From: Isosphaeraceae bacterium EP7
Lineage (GTDB): Bacteria > Planctomycetota > Planctomycetia > Isosphaerales > Isosphaeraceae
Direction: 5' to 3'
NCBI GenBank assembly: GCA_038400315.1
Contig: CP151667.1
Coordinates: forward strand, 6,932,329 to 6,996,328
DNA: 64,000 nucleotides
Part shown: positions 1-8,334 of the stretch, one piece after another
Position numbering within the stretch: the stretch's first letter is position 1
How the letters are laid out: each line of letters opens with the position of its first letter
Program-made: the position numbers and the translations under genes
The notes under the pieces: generated by a model
Database searches by the model: none
Told to the model about the DNA's origin: nothing
Seen by the model: only the letters and a program-made list of their open reading frames with translations

Positions 1-1630
1 TGGCCTTGAGCCAGGTTTGTTCCAGGTTCAGGCGTTCCCTGGGGTCGAAACGGATGTAGGCGATCTTGCGGTAGAAGTTGGCGACGTTCCCGCAGACGGA
101 GGTCCAGGCGGGGCGGTCGATCTGGAAGTGAGCGACGCAGGCATCGGCGTCGAGGATCGGGGCGGGCGTGCCTTTGGGCCAGTTCAAGGAACCCCGGCGA
201 GCCATCTCGTCCAGGACCTGCTGAGCTTGCGCCATGTAGCCCAGCAGGGTCGGGTGCTGGGCGTCGTGCAGCAGGTGGTCGCTGGTCAGGCCACGGGGGC
301 TGAGGCCGGCGAAGAGCTTCGGGCTGTCGATCAACACGACCGAGTCGTTGTCGGCGGCGGCCACCCGGTAGGCGTCCTGGAAGTCGTCGGGGCAGCGCAT
401 GGGCATGGAGTCGAGTTCGCGGGCCCGGTGGTAGCGGTCGCGGGCCTCGACGTTGTCGCCCCGGGCTTCGGCCAGGCGGGCGAGGCGGAAGTGGGCCTCG
501 GCGAAGCGGGGCTGCCGGTCGAGGAGCGCCCGATAGCCGGCGATGGCCTCGTCGGGGTGGTCGGCCTCGCGGTCGCGGATAGCCTGGAACTCGACGGCGA
601 TCCGGTCGCGGTCGCCCCTGGGGGTGGCGGAGTCGAGCACCGACCGCGAGGGGTCGAAACCGGCGTCGTTGCCCACCGGGATGACCAGCACCGGCACGAC
701 GCCCATCCGCCGGCACGCCCCCGCGATCGCACCCAGACGGCGGCCGAAGTCGGCCACCATCGAGGCTCGCTCGGGCTCGGTGAAGCAAGGGACGTCGATC
801 AGGGTGCGGGTCGCCTTGGGGGGCGGGGCGACGTCAACCCGCTGCCGTTCCACGGTCTCGAGCACCACGTCGGCCAGCGGAGAGATGGCGCGGGCGAGGT
901 CGGCCAGCCGGCTGGGGTCGGGGCGAAGGGGGTCGTCGAGGTAATAGGTCGTGTTGCGTTCCCACGAGAACCGGGCCTGGAACTCGTTATGGCCCGAGCA
1001 GACGACCATGACATCGGGGCGCCTGCCGACCCGGGCCAGGAGGGCGTGGGCCCCCTCCAGCGACATCCCCCCGACCGCGCAGAACTCGACGGCAACCTTG
1101 CGGCCTGGAAAGACCTCTCCCAGCTTCCAGGCCACCATCTGGGCCACCGAGATCTTGGGGTGGTAGGGCTCTCCCAGGGCGCTCGACTCGCCGACGGCCA
1201 GCACGGTCAGTGTGGCCGGGTCGGGGCCTGGGGCCGACTCCATCGCCAGGCCCGGCATCCGGTGGATCCAGGCCCGATATCCCGCGGCGCCGGCCTCGAC
1301 CAGCCCGACGGCCATCAATCCCGAGACACCCGCCGCCAGGGCAGCCACGGCCCACCTCGGTCGCCTCCGTCCATCCCTTCTGGCACGGCCAGAAGCCAGG
1401 GCCGCCGCCCCGATGGCGCCTGACGAGGCAAGCAGAACCAAGGCATGGGCGACCAGGACCGAACGCAGGGCGCCAGCGTGGATCGCCCGCTGGGTGGCCG
1501 TCGGCACGAGGGCCTGATACCACATGGGCCCGATCGAGGTCGCCAGGACGAGGGCCACGGCCAGGCTTGCCGCCAACGCGATCCGCACCCGGCGCAAGCC
1601 CGCCTTCGATCCCGGCGTCGCATCGGCCAT
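1..1630 (-). CDS. SGNH/GDSL-hydrolase-like membrane protein with TPR insertion (3' end cut by window edge)
   Basis: The reading frame is open from an ATG at 1630 to the left edge, so the C-terminus lies outside the window. The N-terminus has about three hydrophobic segments (residues ~12-38, 55-80, 90-112). A SGNH-type core follows: block I reads VLAVGESSALG (GES instead of GDS), block III reads CSGHNEF, and a late DHLLHDAQHP matches the Asp-x-x-His block V. Between blocks III and V a TPR-like segment (AIAGYRALLDRQPRF...) is inserted. SGNH enzymes are esterases or acyl transfer enzymes; the membrane anchor suggests action on an envelope polymer, which is inference. AGAGG about 10 nt upstream supports the 1630 start; an in-frame ATG at 1648 lacks such a site. 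The substrate cannot be told. Confidence 0.8.
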   Translation of the reverse strand, partial: MADATPGSKAGLRRVRIALAASLAVALVLATSIGPMWYQALVPTATQRAIHAGALRSVLVAHALVLLASSGAIGAAALASGRARRDGRRRPRWAVAALAAGVSGLMAVGLVEAGAAGYRAWIHRMPGLAMESAPGPDPATLTVLAVGESSALGEPYHPKISVAQMVAWKLGEVFPGRKVAVEFCAVGGMSLEGAHALLARVGRRPDVMVVCSGHNEFQARFSWERNTTYYLDDPLRPDPSRLADLARAISPLADVVLETVERQRVDVAPPPKATRTLIDVPCFTEPERASMVADFGRRLGAIAGACRRMGVVPVLVIPVGNDAGFDPSRSVLDSATPRGDRDRIAVEFQAIRDREADHPDEAIAGYRALLDRQPRFAEAHFRLARLAEARGDNVEARDRYHRARELDSMPMRCPDDFQDAYRVAAADNDSVVLIDSPKLFAGLSPRGLTSDHLLHDAQHPTLLGYMAQAQQVLDEMARRGSLNWPKGTPAPILDADACVAHFQIDRPAWTSVCGNVANFYRKIAYIRFDPRERLNLEQTWLKA

Positions 1631-1750
1631 CTCGACAGAACCTCTCATTGGGGTCATGCATGCCCAGTTTTCGGAGTCGGGATCGGGCCGATCCGAGATC
1701 TCAATGGGCTGCGGTTTCAGGACTTGCGGTGCGCCGGGTTCGTTTCGTCA

Positions 1751-1768
1751 TCAGACCGCGTTGTCTGA
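1751..1768. promoter_or_regulatory. 6-bp inverted repeat (TCAGAC/GTCTGA) between methyltransferase and SGNH gene
   Basis: TCAGAC, a 6-nt loop, then GTCTGA form a perfect short inverted repeat. It is about 120 nt upstream of the SGNH gene start and 40 nt past the methyltransferase stop, next to an unusually AT-rich patch at 1780-1800. It could be an operator, part of a promoter region or a weak terminator; the sequence does not decide. Confidence 0.3.
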
Positions 1769-1807
1769 CTCGCACCCAATATTAAACAATTATCAATCGT
1801 GATCCTG

Positions 1808-3418
1808 TCACACCTGGGCCAGCAGGCTGGGGCCTGGGACGAGGAGGCGCTCCATCTCGCGGGGCTCGAACTTGGTCAGGCCGCCGGCGTAGGTGCGGCC
1901 CTCATTGCGGTTGACCGCATTGGCGAGGTGGCGGGCGAGGTTGACCAGCGAGGACTCCGGGAGCGGGTCGCGGGGATAGAGGCCGTGGGCGATGTTCAGG
2001 TGGCGGGCGCCTGCAGTGTTGAGCACGAAGGCGGGGGAGCGGCGGGCCATGTAGGTGGCGAGGATGGGCGCGGGCTCGCGGAGCCCGACCGACCACCAGG
2101 CCCGGCGATGCGCGGCGATGTAACCCTTTGCAGTTCCTGAAATTTCGACCATTGAGAGGAAGCCATCGATGGCCCGCCGCTCGGCGTCATCGAAGCCGTC
2201 GAGGTCCACCGGAAGGTCGATGACTCTCCTGAGACCGAGGGTGTCGCCCAGAACCTGGCCGGCGCGGATTAGCTCGCGGGCACGGGTCACGGCCGGGATG
2301 AGAACCCGCTCCGGGAGCCCCAACGCGTGCGGGCCGGCGATCCAGACCTTGTTCGCGCCGGTGACTTGCCCCCGGTGGACCCTGCAAAGCTCGCCGAGTT
2401 CGACATAACCCGCTGAAACCAAACGACCTGGCCGGGTCAGGCGGGACCATCGAGGTTCGGCCCGCAAGACTTCGCGGGGGACGTAGAGACCTGCCCCATC
2501 GTCCAGACGTTCGATCGAGGCGACCCGTCGAAGGACCATCGACGGGTGGGGATGCCCGACATCGAAAAGCGTGATGGCGGCGGTGGATGCGGAGTCGGGG
2601 AAGGGCTGGGCGGTGGGCTCGATGATGACGACCTCGCGGCCTCCCAGCTCATCGAGGAGCAGGTTGCGGACGAGACGGCCATAGTTGACGTCGAGCCACT
2701 CGGACGCGGTGATGAAGGCGCCGAAATCGCCGGGGGTCGCCTTCAACGCGGTGGCCAGCAGGAAATGGACGTGCAGGCCGGCAAGCTGGCTGGCCTTGTG
2801 TCCCAGCGCGGCCGCCTGGTCGGTCAACCAGCGTTTCCAATCCGGGCCCAGCAGATGATGCCGAACGTAAGGCGGGTTCCCGAGATAGAGCGTCCTGCCG
2901 GCGATGGTCGAGATCGAGGCCGAGCGGTAATCGCCTACCCGGACTTCGGAACGACCGGCCAGGCCGGCGACGGCGAGGTGGGCGCGGGCGAGGAGGGCGG
3001 GGAGCGGGTCGGCCTCGATGGCGAGGAGCGTGGCGTCTGGAAACCGGCGGCCAGCCCCGACGGCGAACCGGCCCGATCCGGCACCCGGGTCGACGACCCG
3101 CGCGGGGTTGATCCGGGCGGCGGCCCAATCGAGCATCGCGGCGACGATCGCCGGGGGGGTGTAGGTCGCGCCCAACGACCGACGCTCGGCGGGTTTGCGG
3201 AGCGTGCAGAGGAATTCGCCCAGGGGGTCATCCCCCGCCTTGATCCGTCGCCTGACCTGCCCGGCCAGGCCGGATGGGGCAGTCCCGCACCCAGCGGCAA
3301 GCTCGTCCTCGGCCGCGGACCAGCCCTCGACGTCGCAGGCGCCCAGGCCGATCGCGAGGGCGGCGAGGGTTCGTTCGGAGAGGGTTGTGGGGCTGTCCTT
3401 CGCAAGTCGCTTCGTCAT
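1808..3418 (-). CDS. Solitary N6-adenine DNA methyltransferase (Eco57I/TaqI-type)
   Basis: A 536-residue class I SAM-dependent methyltransferase. Motif I is VVDPGAGSGRF (residues ~105-120) and the catalytic motif IV is GNPPYVRHH, diagnostic of N6-adenine methylases. TYTPPAIVAAML before motif I is the usual lead-in of Type I/IIG-like methylases. The C-terminal half has a TaqI-like target-recognition look and ends with GGLTKFEPREMERL, typical of the Eco57I class. No endonuclease, helicase or specificity subunit is adjacent, so it looks like an orphan methylase or the methyl-only remnant of a restriction system. The open frame runs on to 3670, but that would overlap xseA head to head; the ATG at 3418 starts a normal N-terminus. 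Confidence 0.85.
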   Translation of the reverse strand: MTKRLAKDSPTTLSERTLAALAIGLGACDVEGWSAAEDELAAGCGTAPSGLAGQVRRRIKAGDDPLGEFLCTLRKPAERRSLGATYTPPAIVAAMLDWAAARINPARVVDPGAGSGRFAVGAGRRFPDATLLAIEADPLPALLARAHLAVAGLAGRSEVRVGDYRSASISTIAGRTLYLGNPPYVRHHLLGPDWKRWLTDQAAALGHKASQLAGLHVHFLLATALKATPGDFGAFITASEWLDVNYGRLVRNLLLDELGGREVVIIEPTAQPFPDSASTAAITLFDVGHPHPSMVLRRVASIERLDDGAGLYVPREVLRAEPRWSRLTRPGRLVSAGYVELGELCRVHRGQVTGANKVWIAGPHALGLPERVLIPAVTRARELIRAGQVLGDTLGLRRVIDLPVDLDGFDDAERRAIDGFLSMVEISGTAKGYIAAHRRAWWSVGLREPAPILATYMARRSPAFVLNTAGARHLNIAHGLYPRDPLPESSLVNLARHLANAVNRNEGRTYAGGLTKFEPREMERLLVPGPSLLAQV

Positions 3419-3584
3419 GGTGGGGCGATTTTTGTCCGCGGGGCCCGTCGTCGTCGAGGGGGCACGCCGGCGACGCCCGAGATTCGAACCCGGCGTGCAC
3501 CGGCATGGGCAGGGGATCGAGGGGACGGTACACTCGGCCAGTACGCCGGGATCGGGACGAGGGTGCACGGAGGATTGACGCAGG

Positions 3585-4760
3585 ATGGCCGGCCTGACTC
3601 TGTTCGACATGGACGCCGATCTCGACGGGCCGCCGCTCTGCACGGTCTCGGAGCTGACGGCGCAAATCAAGCTGATCCTTGAACATGGGTTCGCCGAGGT
3701 CGCCGTGCGTGCCGAGGTCTCGGGCCTCTCCAGGCCGCGGTCGGGGCACGTCTACCTGAAGCTCAAGGACGAAGGGGCGTCGATCAACGCTGTGCTCTGG
3801 AAGGGGGACGCCCGCCGGGTCGTCTTCGACCTGACCGACGGCCTGGCCGTGAAGGCCTGGGGCCGGGTGGCGGTCTACGCCCCGCGCGGCGAGTATCAGC
3901 TCGTCATTCACACCATCGAGCCCGAGGGGATCGGCGCGCTGGAGCTGGCCTTCCGCCAGATGTATGAGCGGCTGAAGGCCGAGGGGCTGTTCGAGCCCGA
4001 GCGCAAGCGTCCCCTGCCCCCCTACCCACGTCGCATCGCCGTGGTCACAAGCCCAACGGGCGCCGCGGTTCACGACTTCCTGAGGGTGGTCGGCAGGCGC
4101 TGGCCGGGTGCCGAGATTTTCATCGTCCCGACCAAGGTGCAGGGGCCGGGATCGGCGGCCGAGATCGCGCGGGCGATCGAGCTGGCGGACTCGATCGCCG
4201 GGGTTGACTTCCTGGTCGTCACACGCGGCGGCGGCAGCCTGGAAGACCTCTGGTCGTTCAATGAAGAGGTCGTGGCGCGGGCCATTTACTCGACCGTGCA
4301 CCCGGTCGTCTCGGCCGTGGGTCACGAAGTCGACGTTACCATCGCCGACTGCACGGCCGACCTGCGGGCGTCGACCCCGAGCGTGGCCGGCGAACTCTGC
4401 GTGCCCGACGCCGAGTCGATCCGCGGCGGCCTGCTCGATCTGCGCCAGCGTCTCGATCGCGCCGGCCAGGGGAGGATCGACGACGCCCGGTACGAGCTGG
4501 AGTCGCTATCCGATCGGGCCGGGCGGGCGATGGCCCGCAACCTGGAACGGCGACAGCAGACATTGTCCAAGCTCGCGGCGCAACTCGAAGCCCTGAGCCC
4601 GCTTGCGGTCCTGGCTCGCGGCTACAGCCTGACGACGGCCGACGGCTCTGGCGAGCCACTACGGTCGTCCGACGAGCTGGTCCCCGGTTCCCTAATCCGG
4701 ACGAGGCTGGCCCGGGGGTCGGTGCTCAGCCAGGTCTTGAGCGTGGATGAATCGTTCTGA
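3585..4760 (+). CDS. xseA: Exodeoxyribonuclease VII large subunit
   Basis: 391 residues, slightly short of the usual 400-450. An N-terminal OB-fold (about residues 17-112, with SGHVYLKLKDEGASINAVLW) binds single-stranded DNA. The nuclease domain carries the conserved VTSPTGAAVHDF, TRGGGSLEDLWSFNEE and SAVGHEVDVTIADC blocks. Exonuclease VII degrades single-stranded DNA into oligonucleotides and needs the small subunit, encoded 52 nt downstream. GGAGG lies 11 nt before the ATG. The adjacency xseA-xseB-ispA-dxs is common in bacteria and supports the call. Confidence 0.97.
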   Translation: MAGLTLFDMDADLDGPPLCTVSELTAQIKLILEHGFAEVAVRAEVSGLSRPRSGHVYLKLKDEGASINAVLWKGDARRVVFDLTDGLAVKAWGRVAVYAPRGEYQLVIHTIEPEGIGALELAFRQMYERLKAEGLFEPERKRPLPPYPRRIAVVTSPTGAAVHDFLRVVGRRWPGAEIFIVPTKVQGPGSAAEIARAIELADSIAGVDFLVVTRGGGSLEDLWSFNEEVVARAIYSTVHPVVSAVGHEVDVTIADCTADLRASTPSVAGELCVPDAESIRGGLLDLRQRLDRAGQGRIDDARYELESLSDRAGRAMARNLERRQQTLSKLAAQLEALSPLAVLARGYSLTTADGSGEPLRSSDELVPGSLIRTRLARGSVLSQVLSVDESF

Positions 4761-4812
4761 CCCTGGATCCACGGGCGACGAGTCTTCTTGAAGTCGAAGG
4801 GAGAGGGCGAGG

Positions 4813-5061
4813 ATGGAGAGCGGACCCAAGTTCGAAGAGGCGCTGGAGCGGATCGGCGTGATCGTCGCTTCACTGGAGCGCGGCGACGGCGATCTGGGGC
4901 GGTCGCTGGGCGAGTACGAAGAAGGAATCCGCCTGCTGGCCCGCTGCAAGACGATCCTCGACGGAGCCGAACGGTCGGTCACTTTGCTGACGGGCGTCGA
5001 CGACGAAGGGAACCCCGAAGGGACGCCCTTCGAGCCCCATTCATCGACCGAAACCAAGTGA
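4813..5061 (+). CDS. xseB: Exodeoxyribonuclease VII small subunit
   Basis: 82 residues, the usual size. The helical core FEEALERIGVIVASLERGD...LGRSLGEYEEGIRLLARC matches the XseB family (SYEEGMxLxxxC pattern). The protein bundles on the XseA C-terminal stalk to form the holoenzyme. A GAGAGGGCGAGG purine stretch directly precedes the ATG. The last 15-20 residues (ENPEGTPFEPHSS-like) are a polar tail without family conservation. Confidence 0.95.
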   Translation: MESGPKFEEALERIGVIVASLERGDGDLGRSLGEYEEGIRLLARCKTILDGAERSVTLLTGVDDEGNPEGTPFEPHSSTETK

Positions 5062-5207
5062 CTCCCTTGATTTACGCCACGACAAGTCTGCCCGGATGCC
5101 CGACGATCGGTCGAGCCGTGGGCATGGGGCCGGATCGTCAAGGACGGCCCAGATTCCCCATGTTCCTGGAAGCTATCCCCGGATCGAGCCTGGACTTGCG
5201 GCCGGAC

Positions 5208-5222
5208 CTTTGCGACGCAAAG
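5208..5222. promoter_or_regulatory. 15-nt perfect palindrome upstream of ispA
   Basis: CTTTGCG, a single A, then CGCAAAG form a perfect 7+1+7 palindrome in the 283-bp gap between xseB and ispA, about 120 nt before the ispA start. The length and symmetry fit an operator for a dimeric regulator better than a terminator (no T-run). Function is not established; nothing else is recognisable in this gap. Confidence 0.3.
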
Positions 5223-5344
5223 CAATTTGGCGGTGCCGCATGGACAATTGGGCCTCGAATGTCCACAATAGGCGCAGCCGCGGTGAGATCGGGCCGGGGC
5301 ATGACGCATTGTGTCCCTCTCGCCTCGCATCGAAGTGTTCGCCC

Positions 5345-6268
5345 ATGACGACGCTATCGCCGACCGATCGGACGACGCTTGCTGAATCTCTTCGCGAGAT
5401 CCGCCGGCGGGTGGAAGAGGGTCTCGACCTTTATCTGCCCGCGGCCGAGGCCGGCAAGCCGGGCGACTGCCCCGAGCGGCTGGTCGAGGCGATGCGTTAC
5501 AGCCTGCTGGGCGGCGGCAAGCGGCTGCGGCCGGTGCTAACGATCCTGGCGGCCGAGGCCTGCGGCGCGAGCCTGGAAGACGCCCTGCCGGCGGCGTGTG
5601 CGGTGGAGATGGTTCACACCTACTCCCTGATCCACGACGACCTGCCGAGCATGGACGATGACGACCTGAGGCGAGGCCGGCCGACCTGCCACAAGGCGTT
5701 CGACGAGGCGACGGCGGTCCTGGCCGGCGACGGCCTTCTGACGCTGGCCTTCGAGGTGATCGCGCGGCATGTGCGTCCCGGCGACCGCGCCGCGGCCTGC
5801 ATCCTGGCGTTAGCCGAGGGGTCCGGGCCGTCGGGGATGGTCGGCGGCCAGATGGCCGACCTCGAGGCGGAAGGTCGGGACGACGCGACGATCGAGGCCC
5901 TCGAGGCGATCCACCGCCGCAAGACCGGGGCCCTGCTCCGGTCGTCGCTGCGGATGGGCGCGATCGTGGCGGGTGCGCCCGCGGCCTGGCGCCAGGCTCT
6001 GGATACCTACGGGCATGCGGTGGGTCTCGCCTTCCAGATCGTCGACGACCTGCTCGACGTGAACGGGGACGAGACGAAGCTGGGCAAGCGCGTGGGCAAG
6101 GATTCGAATCTGGGGAAGTGGACCTACCCGGGCCTGCTGGGCGTCGAGGGCAGCCGCCTTCGGGCCCGTCAGCTCGCCGACGAGGCGGTCGCGGCCGTCG
6201 GCGTGCTCGGGGATCGTGGGGCGCCGTTGCGGGCCCTGGCCGTCGATCTACTGGAAAGGGATCGCTGA
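5345..6268 (+). CDS. ispA: Polyprenyl (farnesyl/geranylgeranyl) diphosphate synthase
   Basis: 307 residues, class I trans-prenyltransferase. The first Asp-rich motif DDLPSMDDDD is at residues 98-107 and the second, DDLLD, at 234-238; both bind Mg-diphosphate. GGGKRLRP early and KTGALL later are family blocks. It condenses IPP with allylic diphosphates to make C15 or C20 precursors; the two residues between the first two Asp pairs (LPSM insertion) are typical of bacterial FPP synthases. The start at 5345 fits family length; the frame extends further upstream without homology. Its stop overlaps the dxs start by one base (TGATG), implying translational coupling with the enzyme feeding the same pathway. 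Confidence 0.95.
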   Translation: MTTLSPTDRTTLAESLREIRRRVEEGLDLYLPAAEAGKPGDCPERLVEAMRYSLLGGGKRLRPVLTILAAEACGASLEDALPAACAVEMVHTYSLIHDDLPSMDDDDLRRGRPTCHKAFDEATAVLAGDGLLTLAFEVIARHVRPGDRAAACILALAEGSGPSGMVGGQMADLEAEGRDDATIEALEAIHRRKTGALLRSSLRMGAIVAGAPAAWRQALDTYGHAVGLAFQIVDDLLDVNGDETKLGKRVGKDSNLGKWTYPGLLGVEGSRLRARQLADEAVAAVGVLGDRGAPLRALAVDLLERDR

Positions 6269-8271
6269 TGAGCAGCGCGTTGTTGGCGCGGATCGCGTCG
6301 CCGGCCGACCTCCAGACGCTCACCGAGACGGAACTCGGACAGCTCGCCGCAGAGATGCGCGACGAGCTGGTGCGCGTCGTCAGCCGCCGCTCGGCCCACT
6401 TCGCCAGCAACCTGGGCGTGGTTGAGCTCTGCCTGGCGCTGCACCTGACGTTCGACTTCAGGCAGGACCGCCTGATCTGGGACACCGGCCACCAGATCTA
6501 CCCGCACAAGCTGATCACCGGGCGTGCCGCCGAGATCGACTCGATCCGGACGAAGGGGGGCCTGATGGGCTACCCCAACCCGTCGGAGAGCGAGTTCGAC
6601 CTGTTCATGACCGGCCACGCCGGTTGCGCCCCCTCCACGGCGCTGGGCCTGAAGGCCGGCGACGACCTGATGGGGCACCCTGAACGGCACTCGGTCGCGG
6701 TCATCGGCGACGGCGCGTTCCCCTCGGGCATCGTCTTCGAGGCCTTGAACAACGCGACCGAGCTGGGCAAGAAGTTTCTGGTCATCCTCAACGACAACCA
6801 GATGTCAATCTGCCCGCCGGTGGGCGGCCTGTCGTACTACCTGGACAAGGCGCGGATGGCGCCGGCCTACAACGACCTGAACCGCAAGGTGAAGTCGATC
6901 CTGTCGTCGATCCCGATCGTGGGCGACCAGGCCGACCGCCGGCTTCAGCAGTTCAAGGACGGGATCAAGGCGTCGGTGCACGGCGGGATGCTCTTCGAGG
7001 AGCTGGGCTTCGCCTACATCGGCCCGATCGACGGCCACGACCTGAAGACGATGCGGACCTATCTTGAGAAGGTCAAGGCGATGGACGGCCCCGTGCTGCT
7101 GCACGTCGTCACAGAGAAGGGCCGCGGCTTCGAGCCGGCGATGAAGGACCCGGTCAAGTTCCACGCCCCCGCCCCGTTCGTCCGCGACGAGTCGGGCATC
7201 ATCCCCCTGAAGACGTCGACCAGCCTGGCTTACACCGACGCCGTCAGCGCGGCGATCTACGGCGCCATGCAGCGTGACGAGCGGGTGGTGGTGATGACCG
7301 CCGCCATGTGCGAGGGGAACAAGCTTCAGAAGATCCGCCAGACCTACCCGCAGCGGTTCTACGACACCGGCATCTGCGAGAGCCATGCCGTCGCCTTCGC
7401 CGCGGGCATGGCCAAGGCGGGCGCCCGCCCGGTGGTGGATATCTATAGCACGTTCCTCCAGCGCTCCTTCGACCAGATCTTCCAGGAAGTGGCCCTGCAA
7501 GACCTGCCGGTCGTCTTCGCCATCGACCGCGGCGGCCTGGTCGGGGCCGACGGGCCGACGCACCACGGGACGTACGACCTGGCCTACATGCGCATCTTCC
7601 CCAACATGGTGGTGATGGCGCCGGGCGACTCCAAGGACGTGGAGCCGATGGTCGAGTTCGCCCTGAACCACACGTCGCCCACGTCGATCCGCTACCCCAA
7701 GACCAACCTCGAAGCGATCGACCGCGAGGTGATGCCGATCGAGCTGGGGCAGGCCGAGATCCTGGACTGGGAGACCGACGGCATGCTGCTGGCCTGCGGC
7801 ACGCTGGTGGGCGCCTGCCTGCGAGCCGCCGAGGTCTTGCGTGAGGACTACGGGCTGCGGGTGGGCGTGGTCAACGCCCGGTTCGTCAAGCCGCTGGACC
7901 GCGCCACGACCAACAAGGCGATCGAGGAGTGCGGGTTCGTCCTCACGATCGAGGAAGGCTGCCTGGCCGGCGGCTTCGGCAGCGCGGTGCTGGAGGCGGC
8001 CAGCGACGCGGGCCTGACCACCTCGCACGTCCGGCGGCTGGGCCTGCCCGACCACTTCGTGCTGCACGCCGAGCGCGACGAGCAGCTGGCCGAGGTGGGC
8101 CTGGATGTCGACGGGATCGTGCGGTCGGCCGTCGAGCTTGCCCGGTCCTCGGGGGTCCTGCCCGTTGTTGCGGCGACGGCCGGTGTCTCGCACGGCAACG
8201 GCACATCCAACGGCAATGGCGCCGCCGGCAGCAACGGCAAGAATGGCCGCGGGCACGTCGGCCTCGGCTGA
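6268..8271 (+). CDS. dxs: 1-deoxy-D-xylulose-5-phosphate synthase
   Basis: 667 residues. It makes DXP from pyruvate and glyceraldehyde 3-phosphate, the first step of the MEP isoprenoid pathway. The thiamine-diphosphate motif GDG (about residues 147-149) with NDN some 27 residues later is intact. The transketolase-like pyrimidine domain has DRGGLVGADGPTHHG, and the C-terminal transketolase domain ends normally at about residue 640. Two departures stand out: GHAGCAPSTALG replaces the usual GHSSTSISxALG, and a Gly/Asn/Ser-rich tail of about 25 residues (GNGTSNGNGAAGSNGKN) follows the fold. Together with ispA it supplies isoprenoid precursors. Confidence 0.93.
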   Translation: MSSALLARIASPADLQTLTETELGQLAAEMRDELVRVVSRRSAHFASNLGVVELCLALHLTFDFRQDRLIWDTGHQIYPHKLITGRAAEIDSIRTKGGLMGYPNPSESEFDLFMTGHAGCAPSTALGLKAGDDLMGHPERHSVAVIGDGAFPSGIVFEALNNATELGKKFLVILNDNQMSICPPVGGLSYYLDKARMAPAYNDLNRKVKSILSSIPIVGDQADRRLQQFKDGIKASVHGGMLFEELGFAYIGPIDGHDLKTMRTYLEKVKAMDGPVLLHVVTEKGRGFEPAMKDPVKFHAPAPFVRDESGIIPLKTSTSLAYTDAVSAAIYGAMQRDERVVVMTAAMCEGNKLQKIRQTYPQRFYDTGICESHAVAFAAGMAKAGARPVVDIYSTFLQRSFDQIFQEVALQDLPVVFAIDRGGLVGADGPTHHGTYDLAYMRIFPNMVVMAPGDSKDVEPMVEFALNHTSPTSIRYPKTNLEAIDREVMPIELGQAEILDWETDGMLLACGTLVGACLRAAEVLREDYGLRVGVVNARFVKPLDRATTNKAIEECGFVLTIEEGCLAGGFGSAVLEAASDAGLTTSHVRRLGLPDHFVLHAERDEQLAEVGLDVDGIVRSAVELARSSGVLPVVAATAGVSHGNGTSNGNGAAGSNGKNGRGHVGLG

Positions 8272-8334
8272 GTGAGGCCGAGGCCGAGTCTGCACCTTCG
8301 ATCGATCGGGCAACCTGACGCGGAGGAGACTCGC

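Noticed and set aside
3477..3493. tRNA T-arm-like sequence on minus strand (CCGGG-TTCGAAT-CTCGG)
   Set aside because: The T-stem pairs well, but no matching acceptor, D-arm or anticodon stem-loop can be built from flanking DNA.
3419..3670. N-terminal extension of the DNA methyltransferase
   Set aside because: The 84 extra residues are unlike the family and would be antisense to the xseA start; ATG 3418 is sufficient.
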